The notes: generated by a model not told the origin, from the sequence alone. 64,000 nucleotides of DNA from Cytobacillus horneckiae (GCF_002835735.1 NZ_PISD01000008.1:392653-456652), one strand, 5' to 3'; counted from the stretch's first letter, positions 16,801 to 26,213 are shown. Translations and numbers: made by a program.

Positions 16801-16933
16801 AGGAACGATTGAAGAAAAAATAGAAGAGCTTCAAGATAAAAAGAAGCATTTAATAGAGGAAATATTAGATAAGCAAACACAATCCACACTTACCGAAGAG
16901 GATATTTTAGATATTTTAGAATTGAGAAGCTAA
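13811..16933 (+). CDS. SNF2-family helicase with N-terminal SWIM zinc finger
   Basis: A 1040-residue Swi2/Snf2 ATPase. A SWIM zinc finger (CxC-x9-CxH: C67, C69, C79, H81) is followed by a SNF2-associated region and two helicase lobes: LADDMGLGKT with Walker lysine K619, DEAQ at 714-717, LTGTPIEN, then GGTGLNLTGADTVI and the arginine-finger region QAADRAYRMGQ. Such proteins remodel protein-DNA or RNA polymerase complexes and do not unwind DNA as classical helicases. The TTG start fits AGGGAG about 9 bases upstream. It is monocistronic with its own extended -10 promoter and terminator. The precise partner is unknown. Confidence 0.88.
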   Translation: MNNQLSQKNIIERCGAVSYKRGEAFYRGNKVLIHKTNDHKYVGKVKAAEAFSVTVDIDENGSLFTECSCPKLASFNKDCQHIAAVLIALGEVKPSREGQTQGMAEDLIAIFSTDSERLSTEQAHFENRELLNPTFICKVIPVDGKQYLGISLAFKNSDVLDAASFIQAVRSNKAYTITHQIKYSPELHCFRESVDTIFQFLADGDYEGEGKSILLSPSIWKNVYPILLKIKDVHFIYVDKQYDRLIVKNEVPPLSFSFYKKTDSAAVTISGLHSSVLFDMYDMVFIDGVFYLLSLKDFQRLTEIKTMIEKSHADEIVIEEKQIGFFLEKVVPGLRKLGHVHISKEMTMQYVASPLKAKLYLDRVNHRILASLEFHYGNIVINPVEGSHVHKDVMVFRDIDKEETILELMGTASFTTTDEGYYLHNEELEYEFLYHLLPKLQKLVKVYATTAIRNRIYRENPKPKINVRMKKERTNWLEFKFDITGISEQEIRNVLASLEEKRKYHRLKDGTLFSLESREFAEIQAFLKRVPVQDDSWIDFPFLKGMQTISQSNEEILHFEKSFREFMLQFKQPGYKSFPLPTGMQTLLRTYQKEGYYWMKLMAQYGFGGVLADDMGLGKTIQAIAFILSSMDEIRRNEQPALIICPSSVTYNWLSEFLRFAPSVKAVIVDGKQVERATIQKEAKVADVLITSYPLLRKDITWYEKQFFHTIIFDEAQSFKNPVTETAKAVKKLQSNHRFALTGTPIENSIEELWSIFHVVFPELFLGLKEYSQLSRQKIARMVQPFMLRRVKAEVLSELPEKIETLEAVELLPEQKKLYAAYLSKLRHDTLKHLNKQTLRKNRIRILAGLTRLRQICCHPKLFVDGYNGNSAKFEQLLSILREAKQSGRRVLVFSQFTKMLEIIGRELANEGREYFYLDGQTPTYERVKICNQFNEGEKDLFLISLKAGGTGLNLTGADTVILYDLWWNPAVEEQAADRAYRMGQTKDVHVIKMITRGTIEEKIEELQDKKKHLIEEILDKQTQSTLTEEDILDILELRS

Positions 16934-16956
16934 AGTTTTTTTAGCTTCTTTTTTTG
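16925..16956 (+). terminator. Terminator of the SNF2 helicase gene
   Basis: AGAAGCTAAA / TTTAGCTTCT with a short loop and a seven-base T-run, overlapping the stop codon. Confidence 0.85.
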
Positions 16957-17051
16957 TAGGTCGTAATAAATAGGTATTTCGCTTAAGTAATTACAATTAT
17001 TTAGGAGATTTTTCTTAAATTTTTCAAAAAAATGATGAATTGTGTCGGTTT

Positions 17052-17079
17052 AGTAATATATTTGTAATATTACTATTAC
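17052..17079 (+). promoter_or_regulatory. WalR-like binding site upstream of the endopeptidase gene
   Basis: AGTAAT-ATATT-TGTAAT (17052-17068) matches the WalR direct repeat TGTWAH-N5-TGTWAH at 11 of 12 positions. A third, weaker hexamer (TATTAC) follows at the same spacing. It lies about 40-55 bp upstream of the start expected from the extended -10 at 17098-17106, a position suited to activation. Confidence 0.5.
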
Positions 17080-17097
17080 CTGATTGTCAAAAACAGA

Positions 17098-17106
17098 TGT
17101 TATAAT
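17098..17106 (+). promoter_or_regulatory. Extended -10 promoter of the endopeptidase gene
   Basis: TGTTATAAT is a perfect extended -10. No good -35 is present, as expected for an activator-dependent promoter; the WalR-like repeats sit where the -35 and upstream region would be. The leader is about 130 bases long. Confidence 0.5.
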
Positions 17107-17244
17107 GCTTTTTGTAAACATAGTAAGAACGTAGTATTTTGTCGTATATTTAGTAAACACATAGAATAATAGAACATAATGAACTTTAAATAACATACAT
17201 ATGTCGAAAAGAGAAATAATTAGAGAGAAAGCAGGGGAATTTGA

Positions 17245-18507
17245 GTGAAGAAGAAAATAATTGCTTTAAACACAACGATTATGCTTGGATTAGGAGCTTT
17301 TGCATTACCGGCAGTGAACGCGGAATCAGTAGACGATATTAAAAAGGAACGCTCAGATGTTCAATCAAATTTATCTAAAGCTGAAAAAGAGCTGGCAACT
17401 GTATTAGCTGAACTTAGCAAATTAGAAGATCAAATTAAAAAAGTAGACAAAGCAATGGCTGATAATGACAAGTTTATTGTTGACACTGAAAAAGAAATCG
17501 AAGATACAAAGAAAAAGGTTAAAAAGCTAGAAGAAGAAATTAAAGTTATTCAAGAACGCATCGATCAGCGCAGCGAAGTTTTAAAAGAGCGCGCAGTAGC
17601 TTTCCAAGAGAGCGGCGGAACAAATGTTGGATACATAGAGGTATTACTCGGATCTACTAGTTTCGGTGACTTCATCGATCGTGTCGGTGCAGTTTCTAAG
17701 ATCGTTGAAGCTGACCAAGATCTATTATTACAACATGATGCAGATAAAAAAGAAGTTAAAGAAAAGAAAAGCACTGTTGACAAAGAATTATCTGGGCTTA
17801 ATGAGAAAATGACTGAGCTTGAAGGTATGCGCGCTCAGATGGAAGATCAAAAGAAACAAAATGATGTTCTTAAAAAAGAGTTAAAAACAAAAGAAACAGC
17901 AGCAGCTGATAAAAAATCTAAACTACAAACAAAAGATAGCGAACTAGCAGCGATGCAAGCAGACATTGAAAGAAGCATGGCAGCTCAAAACACAGCTGTT
18001 GCATCTGTAGCTTCAACTCCTAACTCAGGTAACTCTGGTTCATCTGCAGATTCAACATCTGTAAAATCTAGTGGCGGAAAATCAGCACCTGCTAAGTCTG
18101 CGCCTTCTACAACTGTTGGTAGCGGAATTAGCGCTGTAATTAGTGCTGGTAATAAATACATCGGAAACTCAGTATACGTATTTGGTGGCGGTAGATCTGC
18201 AGCAGATATCGCTGCTGGTCGTTTCGACTGCTCTGGCTTTGTTCACTGGGCATTCGCTCAAGGTGGATATAGCGTTGGTTCAAGCACAGAAGCATTAAAA
18301 AACCAAGGTACACCTGTATCAGCTAGCCAAATGCAGCCTGGTGACATGGTATTCTTCGACACATATAAAAAAGATGGCCATGTAGGAATCTACATTGGCG
18401 GCGGTAAATTCATCGGTTCTCAAAGCAGCACTGGTGTTGCCATTGCCAACATGTCTAGCGGATATTGGAAAGACGCCTTCAACGGCCGTGTAAACCGTAT
18501 CAACTAA
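17245..18507 (+). CDS. cwlO: CwlO-like D,L-endopeptidase (coiled coil + NlpC/P60), secreted
   Basis: A 420-residue secreted cell-wall hydrolase. A signal peptide (IIALNTTIMLGLGAFALPAVNA) leads into a long coiled coil (about 28-245), a Ser/Pro/Gly-rich linker and a C-terminal NlpC/P60 domain with catalytic C329 (RFDCSGF) and H379 (GHVGIYIGGG). This is the CwlO layout; CwlO (473 aa in B. subtilis) cleaves the D-Glu-DAP bond to allow elongation and is controlled by FtsEX and WalR. The start is GTG 17245 with AGGGGA 7 bases upstream. Codon use is strongly biased, in keeping with high expression. A paralogue of CwlO rather than the orthologue is possible. Confidence 0.88.
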   Translation: MKKKIIALNTTIMLGLGAFALPAVNAESVDDIKKERSDVQSNLSKAEKELATVLAELSKLEDQIKKVDKAMADNDKFIVDTEKEIEDTKKKVKKLEEEIKVIQERIDQRSEVLKERAVAFQESGGTNVGYIEVLLGSTSFGDFIDRVGAVSKIVEADQDLLLQHDADKKEVKEKKSTVDKELSGLNEKMTELEGMRAQMEDQKKQNDVLKKELKTKETAAADKKSKLQTKDSELAAMQADIERSMAAQNTAVASVASTPNSGNSGSSADSTSVKSSGGKSAPAKSAPSTTVGSGISAVISAGNKYIGNSVYVFGGGRSAADIAAGRFDCSGFVHWAFAQGGYSVGSSTEALKNQGTPVSASQMQPGDMVFFDTYKKDGHVGIYIGGGKFIGSQSSTGVAIANMSSGYWKDAFNGRVNRIN

Positions 18508-18518
18508 TAAATATCCTA

Positions 18519-18552
18519 AAGTCCAATCACGATAGTGGTTGGGCTTTTATTA
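18519..18552 (+). terminator. Terminator of the cwlO-like gene
   Basis: AAGTCCAATCAC / GTGGTTGGGCTT (12-bp stem with G-T pairs), GATA loop, T-rich tail. Confidence 0.85.
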
Positions 18553-18934
18553 TTTTTATACCACTTATATAGAACAAATAAACGCTGAACTTTGCATTGA
18601 GTGCGCGCTTTAATTCAAAATTACGGGGCGAGTATATCGTTCTAGGTAAATAAAACATATAAAAAGTGTTCATTCCTGCGAATATATGAATCATCGCGAT
18701 AAAGGTATGATTCCATTCTACTAATATAATTTTCGTAAATCTGCTTCACTTTATCTCTTTTCCAAGTGATATTTAAGAATAACCTTTCATTTGCTAACTT
18801 TTACTATTATTTTAAAAAAAAATGAACAGAAAAATCTGTTAATTCTAAATAATCATTGCATTTTTATTTTCTAAATGTTTAAATAATATTAACTTATCAG
18901 ATATGTGATGTCTGCAAACAAAGGCGGTGACTAT
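18553..18934 (+). other. AT-rich intergenic region before the FadR-type regulator
   Basis: About 380 bp with no gene. One inverted repeat, GAATCAT-N12-ATGATTC (18688-18713), is visible but lies 220 bp from the next start. No clear promoter or regulator site could be placed near the regulator gene, and no copy of the TTGT/ACAA palindrome seen at its likely target genes. Confidence 0.5.
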
Positions 18935-19621
18935 TTGAAGGTCGAAAAAATATCAACGAGAAAGATCTCTGAAATCGTAGCGGAAAAGATTGAGGACATG
19001 ATAGATGAAGGTAAGTTTACTGCAGGTGAGAAACTTCCGTCGGTCCGTGAACTATGTGAATTATATGGGGTAGGTAGATCAGCAGTTAGAGATGCAATTA
19101 CAGCGCTGCAAGGAAAAGGATTAGTTCAAGTTAAACAAGGAGAAGGGACGTATATACTTGGCTTTGATTCTTCGAAATTGTTTACTGCTAATCATCTTCT
19201 TCCTGGAATTAAGGATATTAAAGAGCTTTTCCAGGCGAGGAAAATGGTAGAGGCAGGATTAGCAGAAATGGCAGCCAAACATCGAACAGATGACGATTTA
19301 AAAAATATGGCTAGCCTTCTGAAACGGGATGATGGCTGGGAATCAGACTATTTATTTCACCATAGTATTGCTACAGCTGCAGGAAATACAATCATGGTTC
19401 ATTTTATTGAGTTTATTTCATCAACCTTAAAAAAATCGATGGTTAATTTTCACGATTTAATTCAGAGTGATCAAGAAATCGTTCATACTATCAATCAGCA
19501 ACATCTCATGATTTATGAAGCGATAAAAAACAAACAATCAAACAGCGCTTATCAGTCAATGATTGAACATTTGAATCTTGTAGAAAAATTGCTGCAGAAA
19601 CAAATTCTCCAACAAAATTAA
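18935..19621 (+). CDS. GntR-family regulator, FadR subfamily, of the glycolate genes
   Basis: A 228-residue regulator: an N-terminal winged helix (KLPSVRELCELYGVGRSAVRDAI, then GLVQVKQGEGTYI) and a helical FadR-type (FCD) ligand domain with FQARKMVEAGLAEMAA, HHSIATAAGN and a later histidine-bearing helix. LldR, LutR and GlcC have this layout and respond to lactate or glycolate. Start TTG 18935 is favoured by AAAGGCGGTG 5 bases upstream; ATG 18905 has no site. It lies directly before glcEFD. Palindromes TTGT-N4-ACAA before glcE and glcB, and a related one before the permease gene, are its likely operators. Confidence 0.85.
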   Translation: MKVEKISTRKISEIVAEKIEDMIDEGKFTAGEKLPSVRELCELYGVGRSAVRDAITALQGKGLVQVKQGEGTYILGFDSSKLFTANHLLPGIKDIKELFQARKMVEAGLAEMAAKHRTDDDLKNMASLLKRDDGWESDYLFHHSIATAAGNTIMVHFIEFISSTLKKSMVNFHDLIQSDQEIVHTINQQHLMIYEAIKNKQSNSAYQSMIEHLNLVEKLLQKQILQQN

Positions 19622-19646
19622 TTTTTGCCTTACTAAAAAACAGTGT

Positions 19647-19658
19647 TTGTTATTACAA
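19647..19658. promoter_or_regulatory. Candidate FadR-type operator before glcE
   Basis: TTGTTATTACAA is a TTGT-N4-ACAA palindrome, flanked further out by GTGT and ACAC. It lies between the regulator stop and the glcE start; its reverse complement occurs before glcB. Confidence 0.55.
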
Positions 19659-19679
19659 TACACGGGAGGTGCGAAGCAA

Positions 19680-21005
19680 TTGACAACAACTAGCTTTTTA
19701 GATGAAATAAAAAGCCTTATCGATGAGGATCAAGTAATTGATTCAACTAAGGATAATCAGCCATATGGCAATTCCGGCCATATCACGATACATCCACAGA
19801 CAGAGCAAGAAATATGCGATATTTTACAATATGCCTCTAACCATCATTTATTAGTTAACATCGCAGGTGCCGGATCAAAAAGAGGCTTTGGCGGAGAAAT
19901 GGAATCAGCTAATATTCTATTATCATTAGAGCGATACACTGGTATTGTTGAACATCACGCAGGCGATATGACTATTACTGTGAAAGCAGGCACATCATTT
20001 CAAGAGATTCAAAATTACTTGAAACCATATAATCAGAAAATCGCCTTGGATCCATTTTTACCACAGCAGGCGACTATTGGCGGGTTAATTGCCTGTAATG
20101 ACAGCGGTCCGAAACGGCTTGGCTATGGATCAGCAAGAGATGCTGTGATCGGTCTCCGCATCGTCTATCCCGATGGAAAAGTCATCCGTTCCGGCGGCAA
20201 AGTTGTAAAAAATGTTGCCGGCTATGATATGAATAAGCTTTTTATCGGATCAATGGGCACCATTGGTGTGCTCTCAGAAATAACCATTAAGCTTAGACCG
20301 GTCACGAAAGATGAAACGACAATGCTTATCACTTTTCCAAACCATAAAATTGAGGAAATTAAGGCGTTTAGTATTCAACTTTTAGATTCAATGATTGAAC
20401 CAATATGTTTTGAGCTATTAAACCCTGAATTGACAGAAATTTTTTCCGGCGAGAAATCGTTTGCACTATTAATAAGTTTTGAAGATGTTGAAAAATCTGT
20501 TCAATATCAAGAAGAATATTTAAAAAAGCAAATTCCCAAGAATGCAAAAATGAAAAAATTAAAGGGAGAAGATAGTGCGCATTTTTGGCAGGCTTTTTAT
20601 CAGTTAGTGCCAAATGCATTGGAAAATCCAAAAAATGAGAAAGTAAAAGCTGCAGTAAAAATAGGGACGGTTAATGTGAACATCGCTCCTATTCTAAAAG
20701 AAAGTTCATTAATCCAGGATACATGCAATGTAAAGATTTTCGGTCATGGGGGTTTGGGTCACGGCATTATGCAGTTATATATAGATGGTGCTGAAGTTGA
20801 TGTCATTGATGCATTGAAAAAACTAAGGAGTTTGGCAAAGATGTATAATGGCTATGCGGTTATTCGTCATTTACCATTCAATCTCAGAAAACAAATTGAT
20901 ACTTGGGGAGAAAAACCATCATCATTTTTCCTGCTAGAAGGTATTAAAGAAAAAATAGACCCAAAACGGATGCTGAACCGGCATAGATATGTAGGAGGGA
21001 TATAA
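19680..21005 (+). CDS. glcE: Glycolate oxidase FAD-binding subunit (GlcE-type)
   Basis: A 441-residue FAD-linked oxidase of the PCMH/VAO type, with VNIAGAGSKRGFGG, DPFLPQQATIGGLIACNDSGPKR and GSMGTIGVLSEITIK for the FAD site. It has no iron-sulfur cysteines. As the gene beside glcF and a longer FAD subunit, it fits GlcE, the second flavoprotein of glycolate dehydrogenase. Start TTG 19680 has GGGAGGTG 7 bases upstream. The stop directly abuts the next ATG, so the three subunits are made together. Substrate (glycolate versus lactate or another 2-hydroxy acid) is inferred from malate synthase G nearby. Confidence 0.85.
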   Translation: MTTTSFLDEIKSLIDEDQVIDSTKDNQPYGNSGHITIHPQTEQEICDILQYASNHHLLVNIAGAGSKRGFGGEMESANILLSLERYTGIVEHHAGDMTITVKAGTSFQEIQNYLKPYNQKIALDPFLPQQATIGGLIACNDSGPKRLGYGSARDAVIGLRIVYPDGKVIRSGGKVVKNVAGYDMNKLFIGSMGTIGVLSEITIKLRPVTKDETTMLITFPNHKIEEIKAFSIQLLDSMIEPICFELLNPELTEIFSGEKSFALLISFEDVEKSVQYQEEYLKKQIPKNAKMKKLKGEDSAHFWQAFYQLVPNALENPKNEKVKAAVKIGTVNVNIAPILKESSLIQDTCNVKIFGHGGLGHGIMQLYIDGAEVDVIDALKKLRSLAKMYNGYAVIRHLPFNLRKQIDTWGEKPSSFFLLEGIKEKIDPKRMLNRHRYVGGI

Positions 21006-22352
21006 ATGGCTGTAACTGAAGAGCGTTTAAAACAAAGCCCGCCTTGTACGAATAACAGCTTAAGTAACTATCTTTGGAAAGATGCACCGGATGAGAATAA
21101 ATGGGCGGATTGCGTCCATTGCGGAATGTGTTTGGAATCTTGCCCTACCTATGAACAAACCGGGCAGGAGCAGCATTCGCCAAGAGGAAGGGTATATTTA
21201 ATCAAGTCTGTCGCAGAAGGAAAATTGACAGTCAATGAACAATTTATGGACCCAGTGTTTGCATGTTTGGACTGTCGTGCTTGTACAACTGCATGTCCAG
21301 CAGATGTTGATGTAGGCGGCTTAATCGAAGAAGCGCGCGGTCAAATTCGGCAGGCAATGCCATTAACCGGATGGCAGGGAGCGGTCAGCAAGTTGTTTTT
21401 GCATGGTATCTTTCCTCATGATAAGCGGCTGCAATCGCTTGGAGGATTACTTAAGTTTTATCAAAAGAGCGGCATGCAAACGCTCGTCCGCAAAACAAAG
21501 CTGATCAATGTCATGCCAAAGCATCTTGTTGAAATGGAAGCCATTATGCCAGAAATAAATCAGCCAATTAAAAAGAAGTATAAAAATAATAACATCATAA
21601 AGGCAAAAGGTGAAACGAAGCGTGAGGTAGCGATGCTGACTGGGTGTGTGATGGATGTAATGTTCAGTGACATTAATGAATCGACAATTAATGTACTTAC
21701 ACGGAATGGCAATGATGTCGTAATTCCTAAAAACCAAACATGCTGTGGGGCGCTTCATGTTCATGCAGGTGATCGCGACATGGGCCGAAAGCTTGCCAAG
21801 CAAAATATAGAAGCGTTTGAAGGAACAGAGAAAATAATCGTTAATGCGGCTGGCTGTGGCTGTATGATGAAAGAATATGAAGAGCTGTTCCGAGAAGAGC
21901 CTGAATGGAAAGAAAGAGCAGAAAAATTCTCAGAAAAAGTGGAGGATATATCAAAGTTCCTTCATGATACAGGCTATGAAAAGCCAAAAGCTGAACTTAA
22001 CACTCGCATTACTTATCATGATGCCTGCCATTTAGCGCATGGGCAAGGTGTCAGGCAGGAACCGCGTGACATACTCCTTGATATCCCAGGTGTAGACATG
22101 GTTCACATGCCAAACGCAGACCGCTGCTGCGGCAGTGCAGGCATTTATAATATAACAAACCCGGACATGGCTGGGGCTGTATTAGAAAGCAAAATGGAAA
22201 ATGTTCCTGATGATGTAGAGATGATTTCAATGGGCAATCCAGGGTGTATGCTGCAAATGGCAATGGGTGTGGAAAAGTATGGCCGCAATCATAAAATTGT
22301 TCATACTGTACAATTGCTTGATTGGGCGTACCAAAAGGAGGCTGAGAAATAA
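21006..22352 (+). CDS. glcF: Glycolate oxidase iron-sulfur subunit
   Basis: A 448-residue protein with two ferredoxin-like clusters near the N-terminus (CVHCGMCLESCP at about residues 38-49 and CLDCRACTTACP at about 88-99) and two C-terminal CCG domains (TCCGALHVHAG and RCCGSAGIYN). This is the GlcF/YsfD layout; it passes electrons from the flavoproteins to the membrane pool. The ATG follows the glcE stop with no gap, and the stop is followed at once by glcD. Confidence 0.93.
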   Translation: MAVTEERLKQSPPCTNNSLSNYLWKDAPDENKWADCVHCGMCLESCPTYEQTGQEQHSPRGRVYLIKSVAEGKLTVNEQFMDPVFACLDCRACTTACPADVDVGGLIEEARGQIRQAMPLTGWQGAVSKLFLHGIFPHDKRLQSLGGLLKFYQKSGMQTLVRKTKLINVMPKHLVEMEAIMPEINQPIKKKYKNNNIIKAKGETKREVAMLTGCVMDVMFSDINESTINVLTRNGNDVVIPKNQTCCGALHVHAGDRDMGRKLAKQNIEAFEGTEKIIVNAAGCGCMMKEYEELFREEPEWKERAEKFSEKVEDISKFLHDTGYEKPKAELNTRITYHDACHLAHGQGVRQEPRDILLDIPGVDMVHMPNADRCCGSAGIYNITNPDMAGAVLESKMENVPDDVEMISMGNPGCMLQMAMGVEKYGRNHKIVHTVQLLDWAYQKEAEK

Positions 22353-23810
22353 ATGGCGCGAAAAAAGATTAAATCAAAAGATAAACATATTCTTGCTCTG
22401 TCCACTCTAGTCAATCATCCAAGTGCAATCCTCTATGAAAAAGAAGATTTAATTGCCTACGATTGTGACGGCTTTACAATTCATAAAGCAACACCTAAAG
22501 CAGTTGTTTTTCCAGAAAATACGGAACAAGTAGCTAAAATCGTAAAGTACTGTCATGATCATTCTTTACCTTTTTTAGCGCGAGGAGCTGGAACGGGCCT
22601 TAGCGGCGGAGCTATCCCGTTAAATGGTGAAGTCATTATTAGCATGGTGAAAATGAAAAAACTGCTGAGTGTAGATTTAGAGAATAGGAGAGCAGTAGTA
22701 GAACCTGGATTTGTGAACTTAAAATTAACGAATACAATTTCTGATAAAGGATATTATTATGCACCAGACCCTTCAAGTCAATATTGCTGTACAATTGGCG
22801 GGAATGTGGCTGAGAATGCTGGAGGCGCACACTGTTTAAAATACGGCGTAACGACCAACCATATTCTTGGGCTTGAAGTTGTATTGCCGAATGGCGATGT
22901 CATTGAAATTGGCAAAAATGGTATAGCAGACGAACCAGGCTATGATTTATTGGGCTTAATAACCGGATCAGAAGGAACGCTTGGCATTGTGACAAAAATA
23001 ACTGTCCGCATTTTAAAGAACCCTGAATCAAAGCAAACCGTATTGGCTTATTTTGATAAAGTAGAAGACGGAAGTCAGGCAGTTTCAGATATTATTTCTG
23101 CCGGCATCGTGCCTGCAGCATTGGAAATGATGGATAAAACCGCGATTGAAGGGGTGGAGGCAGCTGCATTTCCGGTAGGGCACCCAAAGGATATTGAAGC
23201 ATTATTACTTATTGAAGTGGATGGAATTGAAGCAGGGATTGGTGAGCAAATTGAACAAATTTTACAAGTTTGCAGAAACCAAAATGTCCGTGAGGTTCGC
23301 GCAGCTAAGGATGAACAGGAACGCGCAGCGTGGTGGGCTAATCGGAAGACGGGCTTTGGCGCAATGGGGGCCATTTCACCGGATTACCTAGTACAGGACG
23401 GTGTTATTCCGCGCAGCAAGCTTCCAGAAGTATTAAGCAAAATTAATAAAATCAGCGAAGAATCAGGTTTAAGAATCGCTAATATTTTTCATGCCGGTGA
23501 TGGGAACTTGCATCCGCTCGTTTTGTTTGATGCACGTATTCCAGGTGAAACAGAAAAAGCAATGGAGGCAGGCAGCGCTTGCTTAAAAGTTTGTGCAGAT
23601 GTAGGCGGCACGATAACTGGTGAACACGGAGTTGGAATTGAGAAAAGAGAAGAAATGAGATTTGTATTCAAAGATGAAGAAATTCAAGCTCAAACGGATA
23701 TCCGCGATGTCTTTAATCCTGACAATCTATTGAATGCAGGAAAGCTGTTCCCAACGCCAGGACGTTGTGCTGAAGTAAAGAAAGAAATGAAAGCAGCAGC
23801 CATTTCGTAA
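22353..23810 (+). CDS. glcD: Glycolate oxidase FAD-binding subunit (GlcD-type)
   Basis: A 485-residue FAD-linked 2-hydroxy-acid dehydrogenase. FAD motifs: RGAGTGLSGGAIP, CCTIGGNVAENAGGAHCLKYG and GSEGTLGIVT; the C-terminal part has NIFHAGDGNLHP and GGTITGEHGVGIEKR, both typical of GlcD/D-lactate dehydrogenases. It completes glcEFD, matching the three-subunit enzyme of E. coli and the YsfC/YsfD pair of B. subtilis. The product glyoxylate would feed malate synthase G 226 bp downstream. Confidence 0.92.
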   Translation: MARKKIKSKDKHILALSTLVNHPSAILYEKEDLIAYDCDGFTIHKATPKAVVFPENTEQVAKIVKYCHDHSLPFLARGAGTGLSGGAIPLNGEVIISMVKMKKLLSVDLENRRAVVEPGFVNLKLTNTISDKGYYYAPDPSSQYCCTIGGNVAENAGGAHCLKYGVTTNHILGLEVVLPNGDVIEIGKNGIADEPGYDLLGLITGSEGTLGIVTKITVRILKNPESKQTVLAYFDKVEDGSQAVSDIISAGIVPAALEMMDKTAIEGVEAAAFPVGHPKDIEALLLIEVDGIEAGIGEQIEQILQVCRNQNVREVRAAKDEQERAAWWANRKTGFGAMGAISPDYLVQDGVIPRSKLPEVLSKINKISEESGLRIANIFHAGDGNLHPLVLFDARIPGETEKAMEAGSACLKVCADVGGTITGEHGVGIEKREEMRFVFKDEEIQAQTDIRDVFNPDNLLNAGKLFPTPGRCAEVKKEMKAAAIS

Positions 23811-23819
23811 AAAATTGAA

Positions 23820-23930
23820 AGACAATGCTCGAAAACGGTACCAGAAAGGCAAACTAAGACGATTTTCGCAAGGCAATGCTAAAAAATGGTTCCAGATTCA
23901 AAGACAAAACCATTTTTATTCAGAAAAATA
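23820..23930 (+). repeat. Two-unit degenerate repeat between glcD and glcB
   Basis: Two imperfect units of about 52 bp, each beginning near GACAATGCT/GGCAATGCT, passing through ATGGTTCCAG and ending near AAGACxATTTTxxC. A related pair lies at 54990-55105. No coding potential. Confidence 0.5.
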
Positions 23931-23996
23931 TGAAAATAATTGAAATCCCCTTTACAATCATGATATTATTTTTTTAAGAATTATAGAAACAGCGTT

Positions 23997-24008
23997 TTGT
24001 AATAACAA
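23997..24008. promoter_or_regulatory. Candidate FadR-type operator before glcB
   Basis: TTGTAATAACAA, the reverse complement of the palindrome before glcE. It lies 27 bp before the glcB start codon, a repressing position. Confidence 0.55.
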
Positions 24009-24035
24009 ACAAATAATACTAGGAGGCTTTATGCA

Positions 24036-26213
24036 ATGAGTAATTATGTAAATGCAGGTCAATTGAAAGTAGCAAATGAACTCTATGAATTTATTAATTC
24101 AGAAGCACTGCCAGGTTCAGGTTTGGATCAAGCGGTATTCTGGAATGGATTTGAAGAACTTGTTAAAGATTTGACACCAAAGAATAAAGCTTTATTAGCA
24201 AAAAGGGAAGAACTGCAAGAAAAAATTCATGAATGGCACCGTGAAAATAAAGGTTTTGATTTTAATAAATATAAATCCTTTCTTGAGGAAATCGATTATT
24301 TGCTTCCTGAAGCAGAAGATTTCCAAATCACGACTGAAAATGTTGATGAAGAAATCTCATTACAAGCAGGTCCGCAGCTTGTTGTTCCAATAAATAATGG
24401 CCGCTATGCTATTAATGCAGCGAACGCAAGATGGGGCAGCCTTTATGATGCATTATATGGAACAGATGCAATTAGTATGGATGATGGCGCCCATAGAGAA
24501 GGACCGTACAATCCTGTGCGTGGAAATAAGGTCATTGAATTTGGCCGCAATTTCTTAGATGAAACAGTACCACTATCTTCAGGTTCGCATAGTGACGCGA
24601 TTCTATATAGTGTGGAAGAAGGAAATCTAGTTGTTACACTCCATAGCGGTGAAAAGGTTGGATTACAAGATGATTCAAAATTTGCCGGCTTCCAAGGTGA
24701 AGCAAATGAACCTTTTGCCGTATTGTTGAAAAATAATCGACTTCATTTTGAAATCCAAATTAATCGTGAACATCCGATTGGAAAATCAGATGATGCAGGA
24801 GTAAAAGACATTTTACTAGAAGCTGCCCTCACAACTATTATGGATTGTGAAGACTCGGTGGCTGCTGTTGATGCTGAGGATAAAGTGCTTGTTTATAGAA
24901 ATTGGCTTGGCTTAATGAAGGGTGAATTGTCAGCCACTTTCAGTAAAGGTGCAAAAACAATCACAAGAAACATGAATCCTAATCGTGTATATTCCAGTCC
25001 AGACGGTGAAAAGATCACTTTAAATGGCCGCTCGTTAATGTTTGTCCGGAATGTAGGACATTTAATGACAAATGAAGCAATCCTTGACCATGAGGGAAAT
25101 GAAATTCAAGAAGGCATCCTAGATGCAGTCATTACTTCTTTAGCTGCTAAACATACCCTTTTAGGTAATGGCACATATAAAAATACTGAAAAAGGATCTA
25201 TCTATATTGTTAAACCTAAAATGCACGGACCGGAAGAAGTTGCGTTCGCAAATGAATTATTTAATCGTACTGAAGATTTATTAGATTTGGAAAGAAATAC
25301 ATTAAAAATTGGAGTAATGGATGAAGAACGCAGAACGTCATTGAATTTAAAAGCATGCATTAAAGAAGTAAAGGACCGAGTTGTTTTCATTAACACAGGT
25401 TTTCTCGATCGAACAGGTGACGAAATGCATACTTCAATGGAAATGGGACCAATGATTCGTAAAAATGATATGAAGTCAACTAAGTGGCTGCAAGGATATG
25501 AAAAATCAAATGTATTAACAGGACTTGCAATAGGCTTTCAAGGAAAGGCGCAAATTGGAAAAGGAATGTGGGCAATGCCGGATTTGATGGCGGGTATGCT
25601 TGAACAAAAAATCGGGCATCCGCAAGCAGGAGCGAATACCGCATGGGTCCCTTCACCAACAGCGGCAACATTGCATGCGCTGCACTACCATCAAGTAAAT
25701 GTTGCAGAAGTACAAAAAGACTTGCTAAATAGTCAAAATAATTTAAGGGATGACATTCTGCAAATCCCGGTAGCAGCAAATGCGAACTGGACGGAAAAAG
25801 AGGTTCAAGCCGAATTGGATAATAATGCGCAAGGCATACTCGGCTATGTCGTACGCTGGGTAGAGCAGGGCATCGGCTGTTCAAAAGTACCGGATATTAA
25901 TGATGTGGCATTGATGGAAGATCGTGCAACATTAAGAATTTCCAGTCAGCATATGGCAAATTGGCTGCATCACGGCATTACGACAAAAGAACAAGTACTT
26001 GAAACACTTCAGCGCATGGCTGCAGTAGTCGATGAGCAAAATGCCGGCGATGTTGAATATCGTCCCATGGCTCCTAATTTTGATGAATCCGTTGCTTTCC
26101 AGGCGGCATGTGATCTTGTTTTTAAAGGATATGACCAGCCAAGTGGCTACACTGAACCAATTCTCCACCACCGCCGCTTAGAAGCAAAAGCTAAATTTGC
26201 GGTAAAACAGTAA
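24036..26213 (+). CDS. glcB: Malate synthase G
   Basis: A 725-residue monomeric malate synthase (G form), which condenses glyoxylate with acetyl-CoA to malate. Family blocks are clear: [50 protein letters not shown] (with the acidic Mg site), [40 protein letters not shown] and [20 protein letters not shown]. Length agrees with the family (about 720-730). AGGAGG lies 11 bases upstream of ATG 24036. Together with glcEFD it gives a complete route from glycolate to central metabolism. A palindrome upstream suggests repression by the FadR-type regulator. Confidence 0.95.
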   Translation: MSNYVNAGQLKVANELYEFINSEALPGSGLDQAVFWNGFEELVKDLTPKNKALLAKREELQEKIHEWHRENKGFDFNKYKSFLEEIDYLLPEAEDFQITTENVDEEISLQAGPQLVVPINNGRYAINAANARWGSLYDALYGTDAISMDDGAHREGPYNPVRGNKVIEFGRNFLDETVPLSSGSHSDAILYSVEEGNLVVTLHSGEKVGLQDDSKFAGFQGEANEPFAVLLKNNRLHFEIQINREHPIGKSDDAGVKDILLEAALTTIMDCEDSVAAVDAEDKVLVYRNWLGLMKGELSATFSKGAKTITRNMNPNRVYSSPDGEKITLNGRSLMFVRNVGHLMTNEAILDHEGNEIQEGILDAVITSLAAKHTLLGNGTYKNTEKGSIYIVKPKMHGPEEVAFANELFNRTEDLLDLERNTLKIGVMDEERRTSLNLKACIKEVKDRVVFINTGFLDRTGDEMHTSMEMGPMIRKNDMKSTKWLQGYEKSNVLTGLAIGFQGKAQIGKGMWAMPDLMAGMLEQKIGHPQAGANTAWVPSPTAATLHALHYHQVNVAEVQKDLLNSQNNLRDDILQIPVAANANWTEKEVQAELDNNAQGILGYVVRWVEQGIGCSKVPDINDVALMEDRATLRISSQHMANWLHHGITTKEQVLETLQRMAAVVDEQNAGDVEYRPMAPNFDESVAFQAACDLVFKGYDQPSGYTEPILHHRRLEAKAKFAVKQ

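Noticed and set aside
18688..18713. GAATCAT-N12-ATGATTC as operator of the FadR-type regulator
   Set aside because: It is over 200 bp from the gene, not near a promoter and unlike the sites at the target genes.
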